From contig JAJKFH010003762.1 of assembly GCA_023333565.1 (NCBI GenBank), positions 2,604,001-2,668,000 of the forward strand: DNA of 64,000 nucleotides, written 5' to 3'. A program made the position numbers and the translations under genes. This stretch comes from Puffinus mauretanicus. Taxonomy: Eukaryota; Chordata; Aves; Procellariiformes; Procellariidae. This document shows, in pieces, positions 33,501-48,500 of this stretch. A model generated the notes under the pieces. It was given only the letters and a program-made list of their open reading frames with translations. It was not told where the DNA came from and made no database searches. Each line of letters starts with the position of its first letter. The first letter of the stretch is position 1.

Positions 33501-36500
33501 TTTGGGAAGGGAGCATTGCATAAAGAACATCTAGAAAAGTTTTGTAGATACTTTGTCCATTCTGTGCTGAAATAAAAGATTATAGTTCTTCTATGCCAAA
33601 CAGTTATTTATATATTTAATTAGAGTATAAGAGTGTTCCTTTTTTGATAAGAAGAAATTGGTAGATGCGCAGATGTTGTCAAATACTGCAGACAGGTTGA
33701 TTTTGAGTATCTGATAGCCACAGGAGGTGCCTATGTTATCAATCCTTCCTAGTGCTGAGGCAATTCAGGCACAGCAACATTTAACCATGTATCTTTTTTA
33801 TTGACTACTGACTTCCAGTGTTTCCCCTGTTTTTTTTTTTTTTAAATGGATTATAATGTTGGATTAAGTAACACTGTCATGAAGTGTATTAGGTGCTGCT
33901 GTTGCTTTCTTTAATGGCAAGGGACGCAATTTAGAAAAAGAAAGCAACTAAAGCATAAGTGTGCAGAAATGTCCCTAGGCTTAATAGCTGAAACTGCAGA
34001 TAACATGACCAGGATCATTTAACTGTCCCGTTAGATAACAGAATCCTCTAGCAACCTGAGATTTCTACTGGCATTGTTTCTGCAGAAGAAATATAAAATG
34101 GCAAATGCTGGCTTTTAAGTTTAAGAAAAAGCACAAAGAATTATTTTCTGTTCCTTTATTGCCTGCTGTGTTCTGTACATCAAAATTTTCTCATTTATAG
34201 TAAGAAATGAAAATATATTTAGCTTGCTAATAGATGAAAGAGAGCTGCTTTAAAGCAATTCAGATGGAAATTATTCATATTGTATGCAAATTCCTAAGAG
34301 AGATGCTGGGAAGATAAGTACGTGATGCAATCTGGAGTAAGGAGTCTTTTCTCTTTTCCTTTAGAAGAGCTTTGTAAGGGTGTGTTTTGTTGCTTTCTAG
34401 CTTTAAGACTTTCTTAATTTTAATTTCCACCATTAGAGGAAAAGTCTTTGTGCATTACTGTGGCAAAAAGGCTAAATGGATATAGTCAGAAACAGTTGTG
34501 GTTGCTTTCAACCAAATGTGGGCATTTGCTCAATTGTCTTTGTGATTCTTTCCTCCACTTTTTAATTTGGTTTGCCGTGGCTTCTTTTCTTTTCTAGCTC
34601 AAAAAGTAGTTTACAATTCAAGGAAAGAAGGGATTGGAACAATTTTTGGCATTTTTCTGAATTACACATTCCTGCAGGTAGCAGGAGTCACAGAAGTTGA
34701 GCAAAACAACTTTGCCTATTAATGTTTTGCTTGGAGCCGCAAAATGGATTATGAAATCCCTGCAGTCGAATGAAACTTCAAATATAGAAAACACAAATCA
34801 GAAAAAAATGTGGTGAGCTTGTGACTTGTGTTATATGTAGTTTCCTTTTTTTCTTTGGTATTTCCAGTTTTCTCAAACTCTTTCAAGCCTTGGACACAAA
34901 GAGAACTTGAATGTCTGTGACTGAAACTCCTTTGAAAGCACAAAGAATGCCAAAGGAAAGCTAGGTTTGCAGCTGACTAAAGCAACTTCCAGCTGATAAC
35001 CTGGCTCTCTCGCACCCTATTCTTTATTATACAAATCTGGCTGCTGCATTGCCTTGGTGCAGTGCTGCGCTATATGAGCAGCCAGAGGCTCCTTTGGTCC
35101 AGCCGATAGGAGGTTAGTCGAGCTTCACTGAAGAAGTGTTAATTCTGGTTTATTGAGTCATCAACCCCATTGCTGTTTCAAATAAATAGAAGATAAATTG
35201 GAACAAATGTTTGCATCTTATTCCATTTGGTCTGTTTGGCTGTATCACAGCATATTATTTAAGTTGCATCACAGGAATTGGTACTGTGTGTTCCCCCCCC
35301 AGTGTGTTGCTAGCTCTTTTGGTTTTTCCTTTTGTCATCTTCTTGTTTCACTCTGACATCTGTGATGTTGTTTGACTTTTTTTTTTTTTTTTTTTAAACT
35401 AAGTATAAATCAAGTTTCTCAGGGAAAGGGAGTTTCTTACTAGTGTGTAAATACTAGGTACAGAAATGAAGAAATGATCCATGAGAGAATTAGTGCTATA
35501 AAAATGTTAGAATATTATTTATACAAGCATCAACACTTTTTTTCCTGAAGATGGCTGGACAGCCTGGAAAGTGCTATAATGCCTTCTGGTTTTGCCAGTT
35601 CATATCTAGTTAATCTGTGTGTTATGAAGAGGGTGAGCAGAATGGATAGGGAAGCATATTGCCTGATGGCTAGTGAAATTTCCTTCCCATCAATTAGTTT
35701 AATCGTATCAGTACTGCAAAAGAGGATACCAACATTTGTAGAAGTTCCATATGTAGTTTAACTGTCAAAGAGGGTGTGGTGAACTGGTGACACAGCAAGG
35801 TATGCAAGAGTGGAAACTGTGACAACAACTTTTCTAATTAAAAGCTAATACTTAGAAAATGCTGGAGGAACTTGAGGTGCAGCTATGAGCAAATTAAACT
35901 GTTTCCAGCTTTCATGAGTCCTAAGTTACTAAAATAAGCCCCTTAATTGCTAACTTTTTAAAGTTTTTAATAAATATTGACTTACTAATCTCACATATTT
36001 GCACAATGTGAATATGACTTGATGGGCATGCCTTCATAGCATGATGAAGAATTTGGCAGCTGGAGGATTAAACATCTGCTTAGTTGCTTGTGATCTAGGT
36101 CAGATACAAATCTGGTGATCTGGATAATAAAGCCCAACATTGTTGACAGTTGCTGCGCAGTAGACCTTCACTGTAAGTTACAGCTTAGTGCGTTTGTCTA
36201 GCATTACGTAGAAGTAAATGTAGAGTTGCAGCATCATCCGTTTTTGTTCTGTTGTAGTATTAAAAAGAACTTTTAAACAAAATTCTTGAAAAATGTAATT
36301 GTGAAATACAGCCAGGAAATGAAAGAAAATTATACATGAAGACACTTACCCTAATATGAGATTATGCTATAAATTTGGTTCGTTCGACATTTAAAATGAA
36401 TCAAAAGAAGAGTAGTGATGGGGATACTGATTTTTTTTACATGTAGTTGAAGCTACTGCTTCTTTAACCTTGCTATATTGAGTCATCAGGGTTAAGATTT

Positions 36501-39500
36501 ATAGTGGCTATCTCTTATAATGGAAGATCTGATTAAATATTTGCTATAGGTCTGCCTCCAGGACGCATTGGGATTATGCCAATGCCTGTAGACTGATTTG
36601 CCTGAAAAGATAGATCCCTCAATCCTGAAAATGCTATTTTTTATAATACAGATGTCTTTTTCAAAGGTTTTAGTTGTGGTTTTGTGTATCTTTTTTCCTG
36701 AAGAATAACTAATGCTCTGTTTAACAGATAAACAGCGTAAGTTCTACCCACTGTTTTAAAAAACAGGTATTTAAAATTCATAGGTATACCCCAGTGAAAT
36801 AGCTGTACACTGTTTCATTACCAATGTACCTGTAGCAGAAGCGGTGAGAGTGAGACTTAGTGAACTGAATAGCTGAGTGTGGTGTTTGGTAGTAGATTTT
36901 AGCCTGCTGATACCCTAGAGGCTGAGGTACCTTTCCATATAATAGCTGGGACACAGTGTGAGTCAGTGACTTTGCCAAAGTCTATACATGGGCTTGAACG
37001 TAAAACAAAGTCTCTTGAGCCCCTTGCTTTGTGCATAAAGACAGCTTTCCTAATTCAATATATTTATTTCTACTTTTAAACACAATTTATGCCAAGGTAC
37101 TTGAGGACTGGTAGACATGCATTGCTTTCATTTTTAAAGATTTTCTCGGCATTTCACCAGCTTGAAGTCATTGCTCCCTGCTCCTTTGAAATTTCCTGCC
37201 TAACCACAGCTGTTTTGAGCTTGGGATGCTCAAACCGTGACACGCATATGCAAGCTAGGCAGGTAGTTTGCAGCTAGGAGCATGCTGAGACACCCTTGTC
37301 ACGTGCAGCGTGCAGATACCTTTTTGATTTGGGGAGAAGGCATGGCCCAGTGCTGTGGCAGGGCTGCAGCCAGCTAAGGGACTCTCAGCCATGTGGTGTG
37401 CGCACACGACACCAACGTGCGCGGTGTTTGCCAGCTGCTGAGCTGCTATAAATGATGTCATGAGTTATCCTTTGTGTGTATCTTGCTGTGGGTTCATCAC
37501 TTATCTTTAACCAACAGCAGGTTAAACTTGCTTCATGTTTGAGTCCAGTTTTCCTTGCCATACAGCCACATCAGTTTGCTCTTGTGGCTTTTAAAAGAGC
37601 GTGCACGGTGGGTCGCTTCCTCTATGTGCGCTGCGTGTCCCCGGCGGCAGGGTGCAGGATTTGCACAAGCCCAGGGATGGCCGTTCGCATCTTGGTCCCA
37701 TGGTTAGCTGTGGAGTTACATTTACATGTGGGGGAAGGAGCAGAAACAAAGGTAGTGCTGCACATTCAGGTATGTCTGTTGAACGTGCTATTTTGCTTAA
37801 ATTACCAACTCCCTGTTTCTAATACACAGCCTTTCTTGGAAAATAAATCCTGTTGGTATTATGTGTACATGCTTTATGTCACAAAAGAGTGTCTCGGTTC
37901 TGTCGATGTTTAAAAAAAAAAAGAAAAGTTTGTTCCTTTTTAAAATCTATTCGCACACATCATCTCCTGTCATTACTAGCAGGGATGGGAGTAATGGATA
38001 CAAAGACTTTTTAGAGATGCCTTATGAAATATTGGTTTGGGGCACTAACTGCATAACAGCTTTTATGCATGTATTTCTGCCAGTTATACCCTTTGAGAAG
38101 TCAATTCTGTGTTTCAAACTGCTTTTTGGTTTGCACTAAATGCGCTATCATGTTTTCCCTGACCTACTTTTGGAAATACTTGGTGAACTGGGGCAGAGAG
38201 GTTTTCTGTCTGTGTGTAGGCCTTTCCCCAGCTCAAATATTCAGCAGTCGCATGCTCAGGGGTGATCATCCTGGTTTGAACTTTGTTCTGGCTTTTGAAT
38301 GTGTTAAATGCTCCAGGATCAACAAGACGACAGTTAATGAAAGTACAGGTCACCAGTGTTTAGTTTTGAAGTGGAAACTGGCTGTGCGAGGGGTGATGTA
38401 TTTCATGTTACTTCATAATGTGGAAGCAGGGGAGCTGGCTGGACTTTTGTGTGCTGCTCTTCAGAGCTGCTAGCCTGCTTTCACCTGAATGAATTGGTGG
38501 AGGAAGGTGGGGAGCTACATGGTCTTTCATGTTTTGTGGTGCAAGTGTAGTTCAAGATCCCGTTCAGTGCAACGCTTGTGTGCAGTATCTTTCTGAATGC
38601 CTTATGTGAGTAATTCTCCTTGTTTGGATCATGGTTAGGTGATGTCTTCCAGTGTCATGAAAAGAAAATTGAAACTTTTTTTTTTTTAAAAATTCTTTAG
38701 CCCACAAGCACTTTGTTGGGCTGCGTGCTTATGACTGAAGTATAATCCTGTGATAGTGACAGAAAGCGTAACTCATCCTGATACCCTACAGTGCATAATG
38801 AAACAAAGAGATTACAGAATTGGAAAAAGTGAGATTACTAAATGTTCTACGATAATCTCATTCCAGTCTTTTGAACTATGCATTGATTATTTCGATTTGG
38901 GTCATAAAGGTCTGCTTTAAGCACGTTTATATAATGAATAGATCACACTGTGTATCCAGCAATACATTTTTATATGTAATTAAAACTAGCCATCTATATG
39001 TTGAGTCAGGCAGATACTCTCCAAATTTGTGCCTGTGTCCTGCATTCATTTTTCTTCATTCTCCCCTATTCCCCTTGTATTAATTTTGAAATTTCTTCAG
39101 GTAGTCAAAACAGACAGGACTATTTTTCTATTCAGTGAAAGGCTCTGGTCCTGACTCTATCTTTGTTAATACGTAAAAAATGCTTGTAGGCCTGTAAGTT
39201 AGAAGATTCAAACGAAATATCTGTGTCTTAGCTATGCATCTTACTAATTATTTCTGGTATAGCTGCAAATATCCTGACTTTGGTGGAATGAATTTGGAAA
39301 AAAACCAACACAACAATTTACAGTCAGTTTTCTCAGTAGATCTCTTGCTTCTGGAGAGCTGAAGTTGTAATGCTGGTATGGAGAGTTTTATTATTGACCA
39401 GCAAAGATCCTTGATACCTGTTCTCCAGCAGTCGTTATTTTCTTATCTTGCGCTCAGTCAACACAAATAAGAACAAAGGTAAATAGGAGTCAGCGAGTCT

Positions 39501-42500
39501 GTGTAGAACCGGGGTTGTTGCATTTATCTTGGTTGGACACTCCTACTCTTGAAATGGTATTGCAGAAGACCTCTGTCATAAGATGAAATGAAGTGGCAGT
39601 TACAGGTCTGTGCAAACTATTTTTTTTTTTCCCCGTGGAGTTTGTACCATATGCAACTACTCAACCCCCCCCCCCATTTGTTTTGGCTGGTGTCAACCCT
39701 CAAAATTTCTCATAGACCTTGGTCTTTTGGAGAGAAAGGTAGGGGAGCTTATAATTTTACAGAGTCGCATTGAAGTGCTTCTAATGGGTTTTGCAGGTTA
39801 CTAGAGGTCCAGTGGACTGCAGTTGGAGAATCACAAGCATAGGGTAGGCATACAGCTCTAAAGCTTTATCAACAGGGTGAATCCTGACCAAAGTGCCAAT
39901 CCAAAAGTAAAGCAGCCTTAGTTGCTGAAGCTAATCATCATTAAAGGCTTAATGTTCTTTGTTACGTAGCTTCTGACTGATCCTGCCTGAGATTTTCGTG
40001 CCGGCATGGCCTTCATCTGTTCAGGACAGTGAGAAACAATACTGCCACGATATTATAATTTTTTTAAAATGCAGGTAACCTTCAATCATTGTGATACTAG
40101 TAAGAGCAAGTACAAAGCTATGGTGGCTATATTAGTGGCCTGGCCTGTGCTGCTGAGCCCCACTGAGCTGCGTCATCTGCCTCTTGTCTCCCTCCCCAGG
40201 GTCTGGAAGATGCTACTTGTGTGACTGCTCTCCTGTCCAGGTATAAGAGGTTCTCTTGCCTACCTGCAAACTTTCTCCAGCCAAGTGTCTAAGAAAAGCA
40301 GAGGTGTTGTATGTAGACAATCTGTGAAGCAGGCAAGGTGCCATGGTCTGTGACTCTTGATACTGTTTCGTACTGGACATACTCAGAACAGCAATGGAAC
40401 AGGTTGGAACAGCCTAGACCTTGAACAAGTGCTTTTCATTGAGTTGTGTTTGTAGATTGTGTACATGTATTGAATTTTGTTCTTGTAAGTCACGAAAAAG
40501 TGCCAGTTTAAATGGGCAGAGTAGAAAATGGTAGTCTGGGTTTGACTAATGAATGTAGAGCCTAATGCTGTTTAAGAATCCAATTTATTTTGGAATATCG
40601 CAGCTGATGTGTTAAAATGGGGGTACTTTTCCCCTGCTTCAGCAATAATTTTAGTATAAAACCTGGACATGAGAAGAAACATTAGTGAATGAAGGAAGAA
40701 ACGCACTGAGGAACTTCTAGTGTAGGAATTATTTTTTGGTGCTAACTGGGACTAGAAAATGAGATTAACAAGGAATTTTAAAGCAAATGTGTTAGTTGGC
40801 CATAGGATCTTTCATATATGTTGCAGCTTTCTGCAACATTCATAAAGAGCTTTTGTTTGTGAGGAGCAGAAGAAAGAGCAAGAAGCTATGAACTGCCACC
40901 TTGTCTTCAATTTTTACTTCTAAGGGGGAGCTAGGCATGCTTAGCTTTTGAATGCATCTCTCATTCATTCATCCTAACATAAAAATGTTGCGTTAAATGG
41001 TGTGACCTAGTAGGATAGTTGCTAGTACCAGTACAGTGCATCAGGTTGTTCACTGTAGTTCTGAGGACCAGCTGCGGACCACTTCTGTCTTTGATCTACC
41101 AGCAGTTCATGGACTCCAATTTGATAGAAACTGTTCTGATTTACATCATTAGGACTAGGTTGGAAGCTCCTGCTTCCTACAGAGATCAACAAATACCTTT
41201 TCCAGCTGTCGTTGGCAAACACATTCACTGAACACTTTAGGGTTTCCAGTATTTTGCTGCCTTATTTCCACATGTGGTAGATTGCATGAGGCTAGCTCCT
41301 TTGTTGTACAGCCTTTTTATTGACTTTTATGGTTTTTATGGACATGTTATTGATAGCATAGTCTCACAACTATAAAGCAGCAGTGCGGCACAAGAGAGAT
41401 ACAAAACTGGGATTCCTGACTCCTTTCTTTCGTGCTGTGTTGCCTTTTGTGGCAAACAAGCTGTGAATTATCTGAAATAAGGTTTGAGCAAATAAAAGTG
41501 TACTTGATTTGTCTTGTGTTAAACTCTCCTCTTTCATCAGAAGACTACTGCCAGCTTTTCAAAAGCTTGCCATGGGATACCTGCTTCACGATATTCTACT
41601 AATTATGTTTGGTTTTTAAAAACATGCGTGTTGAGCATGCTGTTGTTGCAGGACTGAACTTGACGTGAGAGAGCATCCATGTTACTGCTCTGTAACAACA
41701 ATGTGTAATTGTTCCAAGTGCTTGGAAGTTTTCTCATAAAGGTGGTCCTCCAGACACACAAAGTAAACTGTTCCCAAAGCAAAAAAATGTTCTTCACAGA
41801 TTCTTCCAGTTAGCCATCTGAAACTACCTGTGAGAAATGCTAGCAGAATTTCGGGAACAGGCTTTGTCTGTGAGTTGTGGAGGCTACTGTGCGTTGTGGC
41901 TGGATCAAGGATACTGCATTTATTCACGGTGGTTCTTCAGGGGAAAGAACAGACTTTTCAAGTATGCTAATAGATGGTTAACTTGCGTTAAGCAGAAATG
42001 TTCGCAGAGTCTCCTGGTAGATTTTTTTTTTTTCTTGTTGTTTCATTTTGGTTTTGTTTTTTAATGTAGAAAGCATAAGCAGAATGTCCAACCAGAATAA
42101 CTGTCTATGTAGCTGTACATACAACGCATGCCTCTCTTGTGTGTGTATTTAAAATGCAGGTGTTTATACAGTGACACTTGGAAAGGTGGGGTGGGATTAA
42201 ATCCCTAGTTTGTATCCTGCGTCCCAGATGGTCACCTTGATAGCTGTTGTCTGCTGAGCAAGACTGGGCATGGTTGTGGTGAGACAGGAGACCAAAACCT
42301 GAGGAAACACTTTTATGCCTGCTGTTACGATTGCTGTTTCTCTAGTTACAGAACTTGTTCAAGTAGTTCTAGTAATGCTTTCTTTTGGGTTTTATCTTTC
42401 TGAGGGAGGAGAGGAGGAGAATACCATTATTTCAGTTCTCTGGGACAAGAAATGTGTTTTCCATCGGAAAAGTAACTTTTGATATTGCATCTTTTTTTAA

Positions 42501-45500
42501 TACTATGTTAGGTACTTAAAGAAGGGGGGAAATACTGCATTGTAGCTAAAACCCGTGCTGTCCTGTGACTTGACTTAGCTGAGTAATCACTGTGCTGGCA
42601 GTCAATCTTGTCTTTTGCTCTCTTGCTTTCAGCTTATGACTTTGAATATATGGAAAGTCTGTGCCTCTTTCATGTTAGCCTGAGTTGTAGGTTTTCTTTT
42701 TCCCTTGAGTGTGGGAAGGAACAGGCTACTGAAGGAGCCAGATTGAAAAGTCTAACTTAGGGAAATATGTATCTTCCATTGTCCAATAACTCTGCCACTC
42801 CTGTATCTGTTGAAATGTGGGGTTAATTTTAGAGTGTTCTTCATTGCTCAAATGACTCTTATCTCATAGTTAATTTGTGTGTTTTGATAAGGAACTTTGA
42901 TAAGTTTTTATTAAAGGTTTTGGTTTTGCAGCTGGAATCAATGTAATGTAAAACTTACGAGAAATCAAGGACTGTTGCATTAGGAAAGACACAGTTGTGT
43001 GTTTTTTTTTTTCCCACTTAAAAGAAAAAGTCGAAGAGAAGAGAGGGCTAAAAAAAAAAAGAAAATCCCCCCCATCACCAGGATCAGGTTCTTTTTAATG
43101 TTTATAAGTAACTCTATAGCAACATTAATGAGTCTTCCTTATGTACTTCTACATGCTTTCAGGAATATATATCCTGCTCTACCTCTATGACCATTCTCGT
43201 CACTTGTGCTAATTAGAAAGCTTTAAAAAAGGAGAAAGAGGTTTCTTCTACCATCCAGGCTAATTCCTAGTTTATTTTAAATTATGTTCTCCCATCTAAT
43301 TTTTTTTAGAAAGTACTAAAAATAGAGAAATAAAATCAATCTCCCTAAAACGAATTGTTACAGAAGTATGCAATAACCAGAGTGTCCCAGCATGGGTGAT
43401 TCAAGACCCTGAAGTTTGTCTTAAATGTGGCTCTGCTAGGTTAGGATTTTCTGCTGTGCCTGTCTTTTGCACAGACTGTTATACTGAGATTTTTGGATTG
43501 TAGGTTCCTGGTATATGGTCAGTTTACCCCCCCGCTAATCCTTTTTCCTCTGGAGACTTGAGAATCTGTGCCTCAAAGTGACTTTGCTTTCAAAGACAAA
43601 GTGTTTATTTTTTTAAAGGCCTGTGATATACTGAAAAAAGGTTTTTTTTTTTAAAAAAAAAACGACTTCTCCTTAACAGCTTATGATTTTTTTTCTTTGC
43701 AGAGATCAGTAGTTTCCATGTAGCAGTCTTGTCACCTACATTTCCGTTTCAAAAGACACAAGCTGGTCACTTGAGACTGAAAATCTGTTGATTTGCCTCA
43801 AACCAGAGATTGGAGAGTGTTTAAGCACCATCTTTTTAGTGGGATCCACAGAAAACTAATTGTTTAAAGCTGGTTATTATTTTAAGGACAGTTTACAAAA
43901 GAGCCCCTTTCACTGAAATCTCTGCCAAACAAGTTGCTTTGTTGTTGATTTTATACTCTAAATGCATAAACTGAGGTGAACCACATGGCAGCTGGGTAAG
44001 TTGAATGATGATTTTAACTGGTAACATTTTCTATTTTTTTGCTAATGTTTGGTGGGACAGAGAACAACTACTTAGTCTTCCCTATCAGCCTGGCAAAATT
44101 TAGATCTAGTCAGGCAATTATACCCCACAGTTGTGATAATATTTCACATTTTGTGCCTTTTTTCAAATTTTTGATTTGTTTGGTGTCAGGGATTGTTAGT
44201 TAATTACTTTCCTTTCTTCCGTCATCTTGGTTGTTTTCTGCTTGCTTCCAAGCTTGATGTATGAATAAATAATCTGATTTAAAAGGCATGCACATTTAAA
44301 GTTTTGTGAGCAGCCAGGACAGTTTGTACCAGTGAGTGCTAAAGCTTGAGATATAAAGCCAGTACAGCTGGAATGCAGAACGATAGACATGCAGTGTTTA
44401 TCCTACAATCTCAAGTTGAATAATTAACATATGCTGCCGCTGAATATTCAGCGGTCAGCCTGCAGTCAGACAGACTACCCTTTTATCCCCGGTGCTGTCT
44501 GAGCCCAGTTGGATAATAGTTTTTGTGAATTTTCCTAAGATGTCAGAGAGAAGGAATTGTAAATTCTCCTGGTTTTCATCCCCAAACCTCACGAAGTGCT
44601 GCTGCACTAAATGCTTTAGTAATATAATGCTGCAATGTATTTTATTGTTTCCTTGATAACCAAAATAAATGTTGCATTTGAAGTACTAAAGCATATACTG
44701 CTAGCTGTGTGGCGTAGAGTAGCAATAATCTCTTAATATATAATTTCAGCATAAGGTTTCAAGCGGTGAGTTTTGGTAAAGAAAGTATTATTTCTTACGT
44801 CGTACCTCTCCAGAACAAATCCAGTCTCTGTGGGACTGGGAATTTGAAGAAAAGGAGCAGATAATTTTAGACTGTAAGTTCTTCAGTGTTAGGGCCTGGC
44901 AGTAGCTGCTTGTACAGACCCTTAGACAAAATGCTGCAGACTAGCTTAGGAATGGTGCAGTTACACTCCCTCTAATAAATGGCAGCAGCTGTTTTCCTGG
45001 TCTTCTTTATCGGCCCAGCAGCTGTGGCATCAGGTCGGTCACTGCTCTGGGCAGCACAGCAGCGCAGGAACTGGGTATCTGGGTGGGTGATGTGCCGTGG
45101 TGGTTCTCTCCCTATGCCGCTTTAAAGAAACTGTTACAGTACAACATACGTGTGGTAAGGTCTTACGGGAGGGCGGCGAGCACCCTTTCCCTTCAGCGGG
45201 GTGTGAGATGCTAGGCTTTATGCTGGGTGCCAAGTGGAGCTGGAGGTGACGTTTCTTCTCAGCCCCCCTGTAAAGAGGCTTGTTCTATACTGCAGAGGTT
45301 GCGATGTTAGGAAGTGTTGATGACTGGTCTCCTGCTTATTCTCAGCGCTGTTTTGGGCTTAAGAGTTTTTTACAGTTGTCAAAGCTGAGGTCTGTCTTCT
45401 GGCTATTTAAAATAACCCTCAAGTGTGTTGTGGTTTTGATTTGTTTTCTAACCAGCATTTTTCCTGGTAGGTCTGTTGGTAGTGCTCTTGTATGATCCTG

Positions 45501-48500
45501 TTGCAACATAACTATCATAGAAGGTGTGGCATACCTTCTTTTTTCTTTTAAGCTGATTTTAAGTGATTTAGTTTTTTTTCTCCGTAGAACAATTCTGTGT
45601 ATGTAGGTGTACATGCTGTGCGTAACTCCTTTCCTGTGTTGTACAGATACAGTATGGTCACTGGTGAAAGCTGAAGCATGTCCTTTAGATTGTTGTGTAA
45701 TTCATTATCCCTTATTTGTATTGTAGTAATTTCAGGCAATTTGCGGTTCTTCTGTGAGTATTGTACATATAACATAGATTGTCACTGTCCAAACAGCTCC
45801 TCATTTGAGCTATTAGGCTGGTAGAATGTTTTTTTTTTCATTTTGTCTTGTTTTAAAGAAGGGAACCCATGTTTAGATTTTTAATTTGCCAACATTTGTG
45901 GTCAGTCGTGGGTCAGCTTTAGTCGTCTTCTCCCCTTTTGTCCACTTCTCACTCGCTCTGACACGTGCGGGTAAAACTCTGAGTATGCTGAATATGTCTG
46001 GGCTAGCAAGGCAGAGTTGTGGATCCTTTGGCTGATGATAAGCAGGGACAGTACTTGAATATAAACTCTTGTTGGTGGGTCCAGGGAAGAGGGCAAAGCA
46101 AAAATCAATACTTCCTGTTTTATAAACAAATTCTCCAAAGCTTAGTAATGCCTCAACCCCAGAAATGGTAATAAAAACTTCACAAACCCAAACATTTTAT
46201 AAAACAACTTTGGAAATGCTGGCTCACTCTTTTTTTTCCTCAGCTTCCACCAGTGAAACTCAAACACTACTGCACCAAGTACTGAACTTCTGTACTCCTA
46301 CTCTATTGTATAAAGTGTTCCTCATACCATCAAAGTGGTGAGAATAGTAACTTCAGTGCAGGAAATACATAGTCGCTTCTAAGAGAGGTTGTGAATATTT
46401 TTGCAGTATTGCTCGACTTATGCAAGAAACTGCGTTATCTTCTCTCTCCTGAGAACACCTTATATCAGAAATGCGGAGTGCGTTGTAATGCAGCTGAAAC
46501 AGTTAAGTTATGGAAAAATAAAAAAGTTACGTAGGCTAGTACTTTCACTCTAAAATTATACACGTTATGCTCATTTAGAAACAAAACGAGCTTGACTTTT
46601 CTCTAAAACCGAGATAGTAAATTTAAGCTAATTCTTGTGTCAAAGCATAAAGGATGTAAGTAATCTAAGAAAGATTCTTACTGTGTTACATACTGAAAGT
46701 CTTCCTTTTGTTTGAAAACAGAATAAAATATGAAAGCTGCATTAGAAGACTAAACAAACGGCTTTGTTTCCTGCTTATAAGTTACGTTGGTATAGCTGTG
46801 TAGGATTTCAAGATGTTTCTTTCATGCCTTGTACTTCTCATGAGGATATGGTGGTTGCTCTTGACTATCCTAAATTGCTTTTGCTCAATTGTTTTGTTTT
46901 GGTTTTTGATCATTTAGTGGTCTTTGATTTGGAAACCAGTTGCCGCTGATACCCAGATTGGAAACTCATTTTGGAGAAATGTACTGAAATCCCAGAGCAT
47001 GAGGCTTTCACATGCTTGTGTGCCAGAAACTTTAAGGTCAAAGTTTTTTTCCTGATCAGAGTTAGTAAGTTTGACTCTGCGTCTCTTTTACATACATAGT
47101 ACTATCCTACGATTGATTCATTGGCCTCTTGTAAAATTTCTAATCTGAAACTGACAGAAGGATTACGGGATTTCTTTGCACATAGAGTTCAAATATTGCA
47201 CAACTGTCCAGACCAGAGATGAGTGAAGTTTCTCTTTTGGCATATACCATACTACATAGTTGAATATTTAAATAAGTATTTCCTGGCAAGTTCTCTTAGC
47301 CATTATTTATGGCCACTATACCTTATACTCAAGGTATATCTTGAGCAATGACTTTATTCTTTTGCCTGGGCAAATGAACTGCAATAATCAGAGAAGCTGG
47401 CAGGTGAAATGATGCTGGAGCGTCAGGGTTTCCTCTAGCAACAACTTCAGAAGAGCAACAGTGAGAGCAGTGAAAGGGGAGTGGGTGGCTCATCCTTTAC
47501 TTTCACATTTCACGTATTTCAGTGCTTTCTGCTGTTTTTATTTATTTAAAGGAATCCCGTATTCAGTATACGGATGTTGAAATATTCTGTGGTATATGTA
47601 TATGGTTTTGGTGTGACCTAATTAGAAGCTTCAGTTTTAACATGGTTTAGGCAGATACAGCTCATGTGAGAGTTATCAGAAAAATTTCCTTTTGACATAC
47701 AACTGTTGTGTGGCTTTACATGTAAAATCCCCATTTGACAGTTTTGGAAAAGTGTGTAGTAAAACCTTTTTTTAATTTGGGCATCTAGTTTAGCTCCCCA
47801 CTGCTATGCTGTCCGGTGCTTTTTCTGGAAACTGTGTATGATGTAAGTACAGGCTGTCTTCTGCACCACAGTTGCTGCCAGCTGTTTTCTCTGTCAAAAC
47901 TTGGATTCATTTAACTTCTGTGTCTAGCTACAGCAAAGTTATTCTTGAACTCTTCCTTCTTCGGGGGCCTGTTGTGGTCCTTGATGCTGAAGATTCACTC
48001 CAGGTTGCCTACGGTGGACAAAAAACATCTATACCTCAATAAAAGGAGTTTAATGCAAATCTTGCCAGAATTCCTACCCTCTGCATTTTGAATTTGGATT
48101 TTAAGTTTTTTTTTCGTGTAGAAATGCACTAAATTGTCAAGTATTTTCCAAAACGCACTCATACTCTTATCTTTTAATAAATAAATAAGTAAATAAATAG
48201 CCCGAAGGTTGGGTACTTGGCCATTGTTGAACTATAGATCTCAGCTGCTCATTTGTCTGATACCTCATTGTGTTTTCCTCTGTCCTCTCGCACTTGAATC
48301 CTGTTGCACTTGGGAAAATAAAGCTGTACTATCTAAGGTCTTTCTCAGCCTACTGGAAGAATTTTGCTTAGATTTCATGACTCATGAGCAGAGGAACTGG
48401 TGAAAATGTAACTTTATTTTCTGAACCTTTTATGGTCTTACTGATGACAAAGTATTTGGTAGCCATTTCATATAACACTCTAATTATACATTTGCAGGTG

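Noticed and set aside
37476..37913. 145-codon plus-strand frame in ARHGAP10 intron 1
   Set aside because: No recognisable domain, no splice context and no repeat-family signature.
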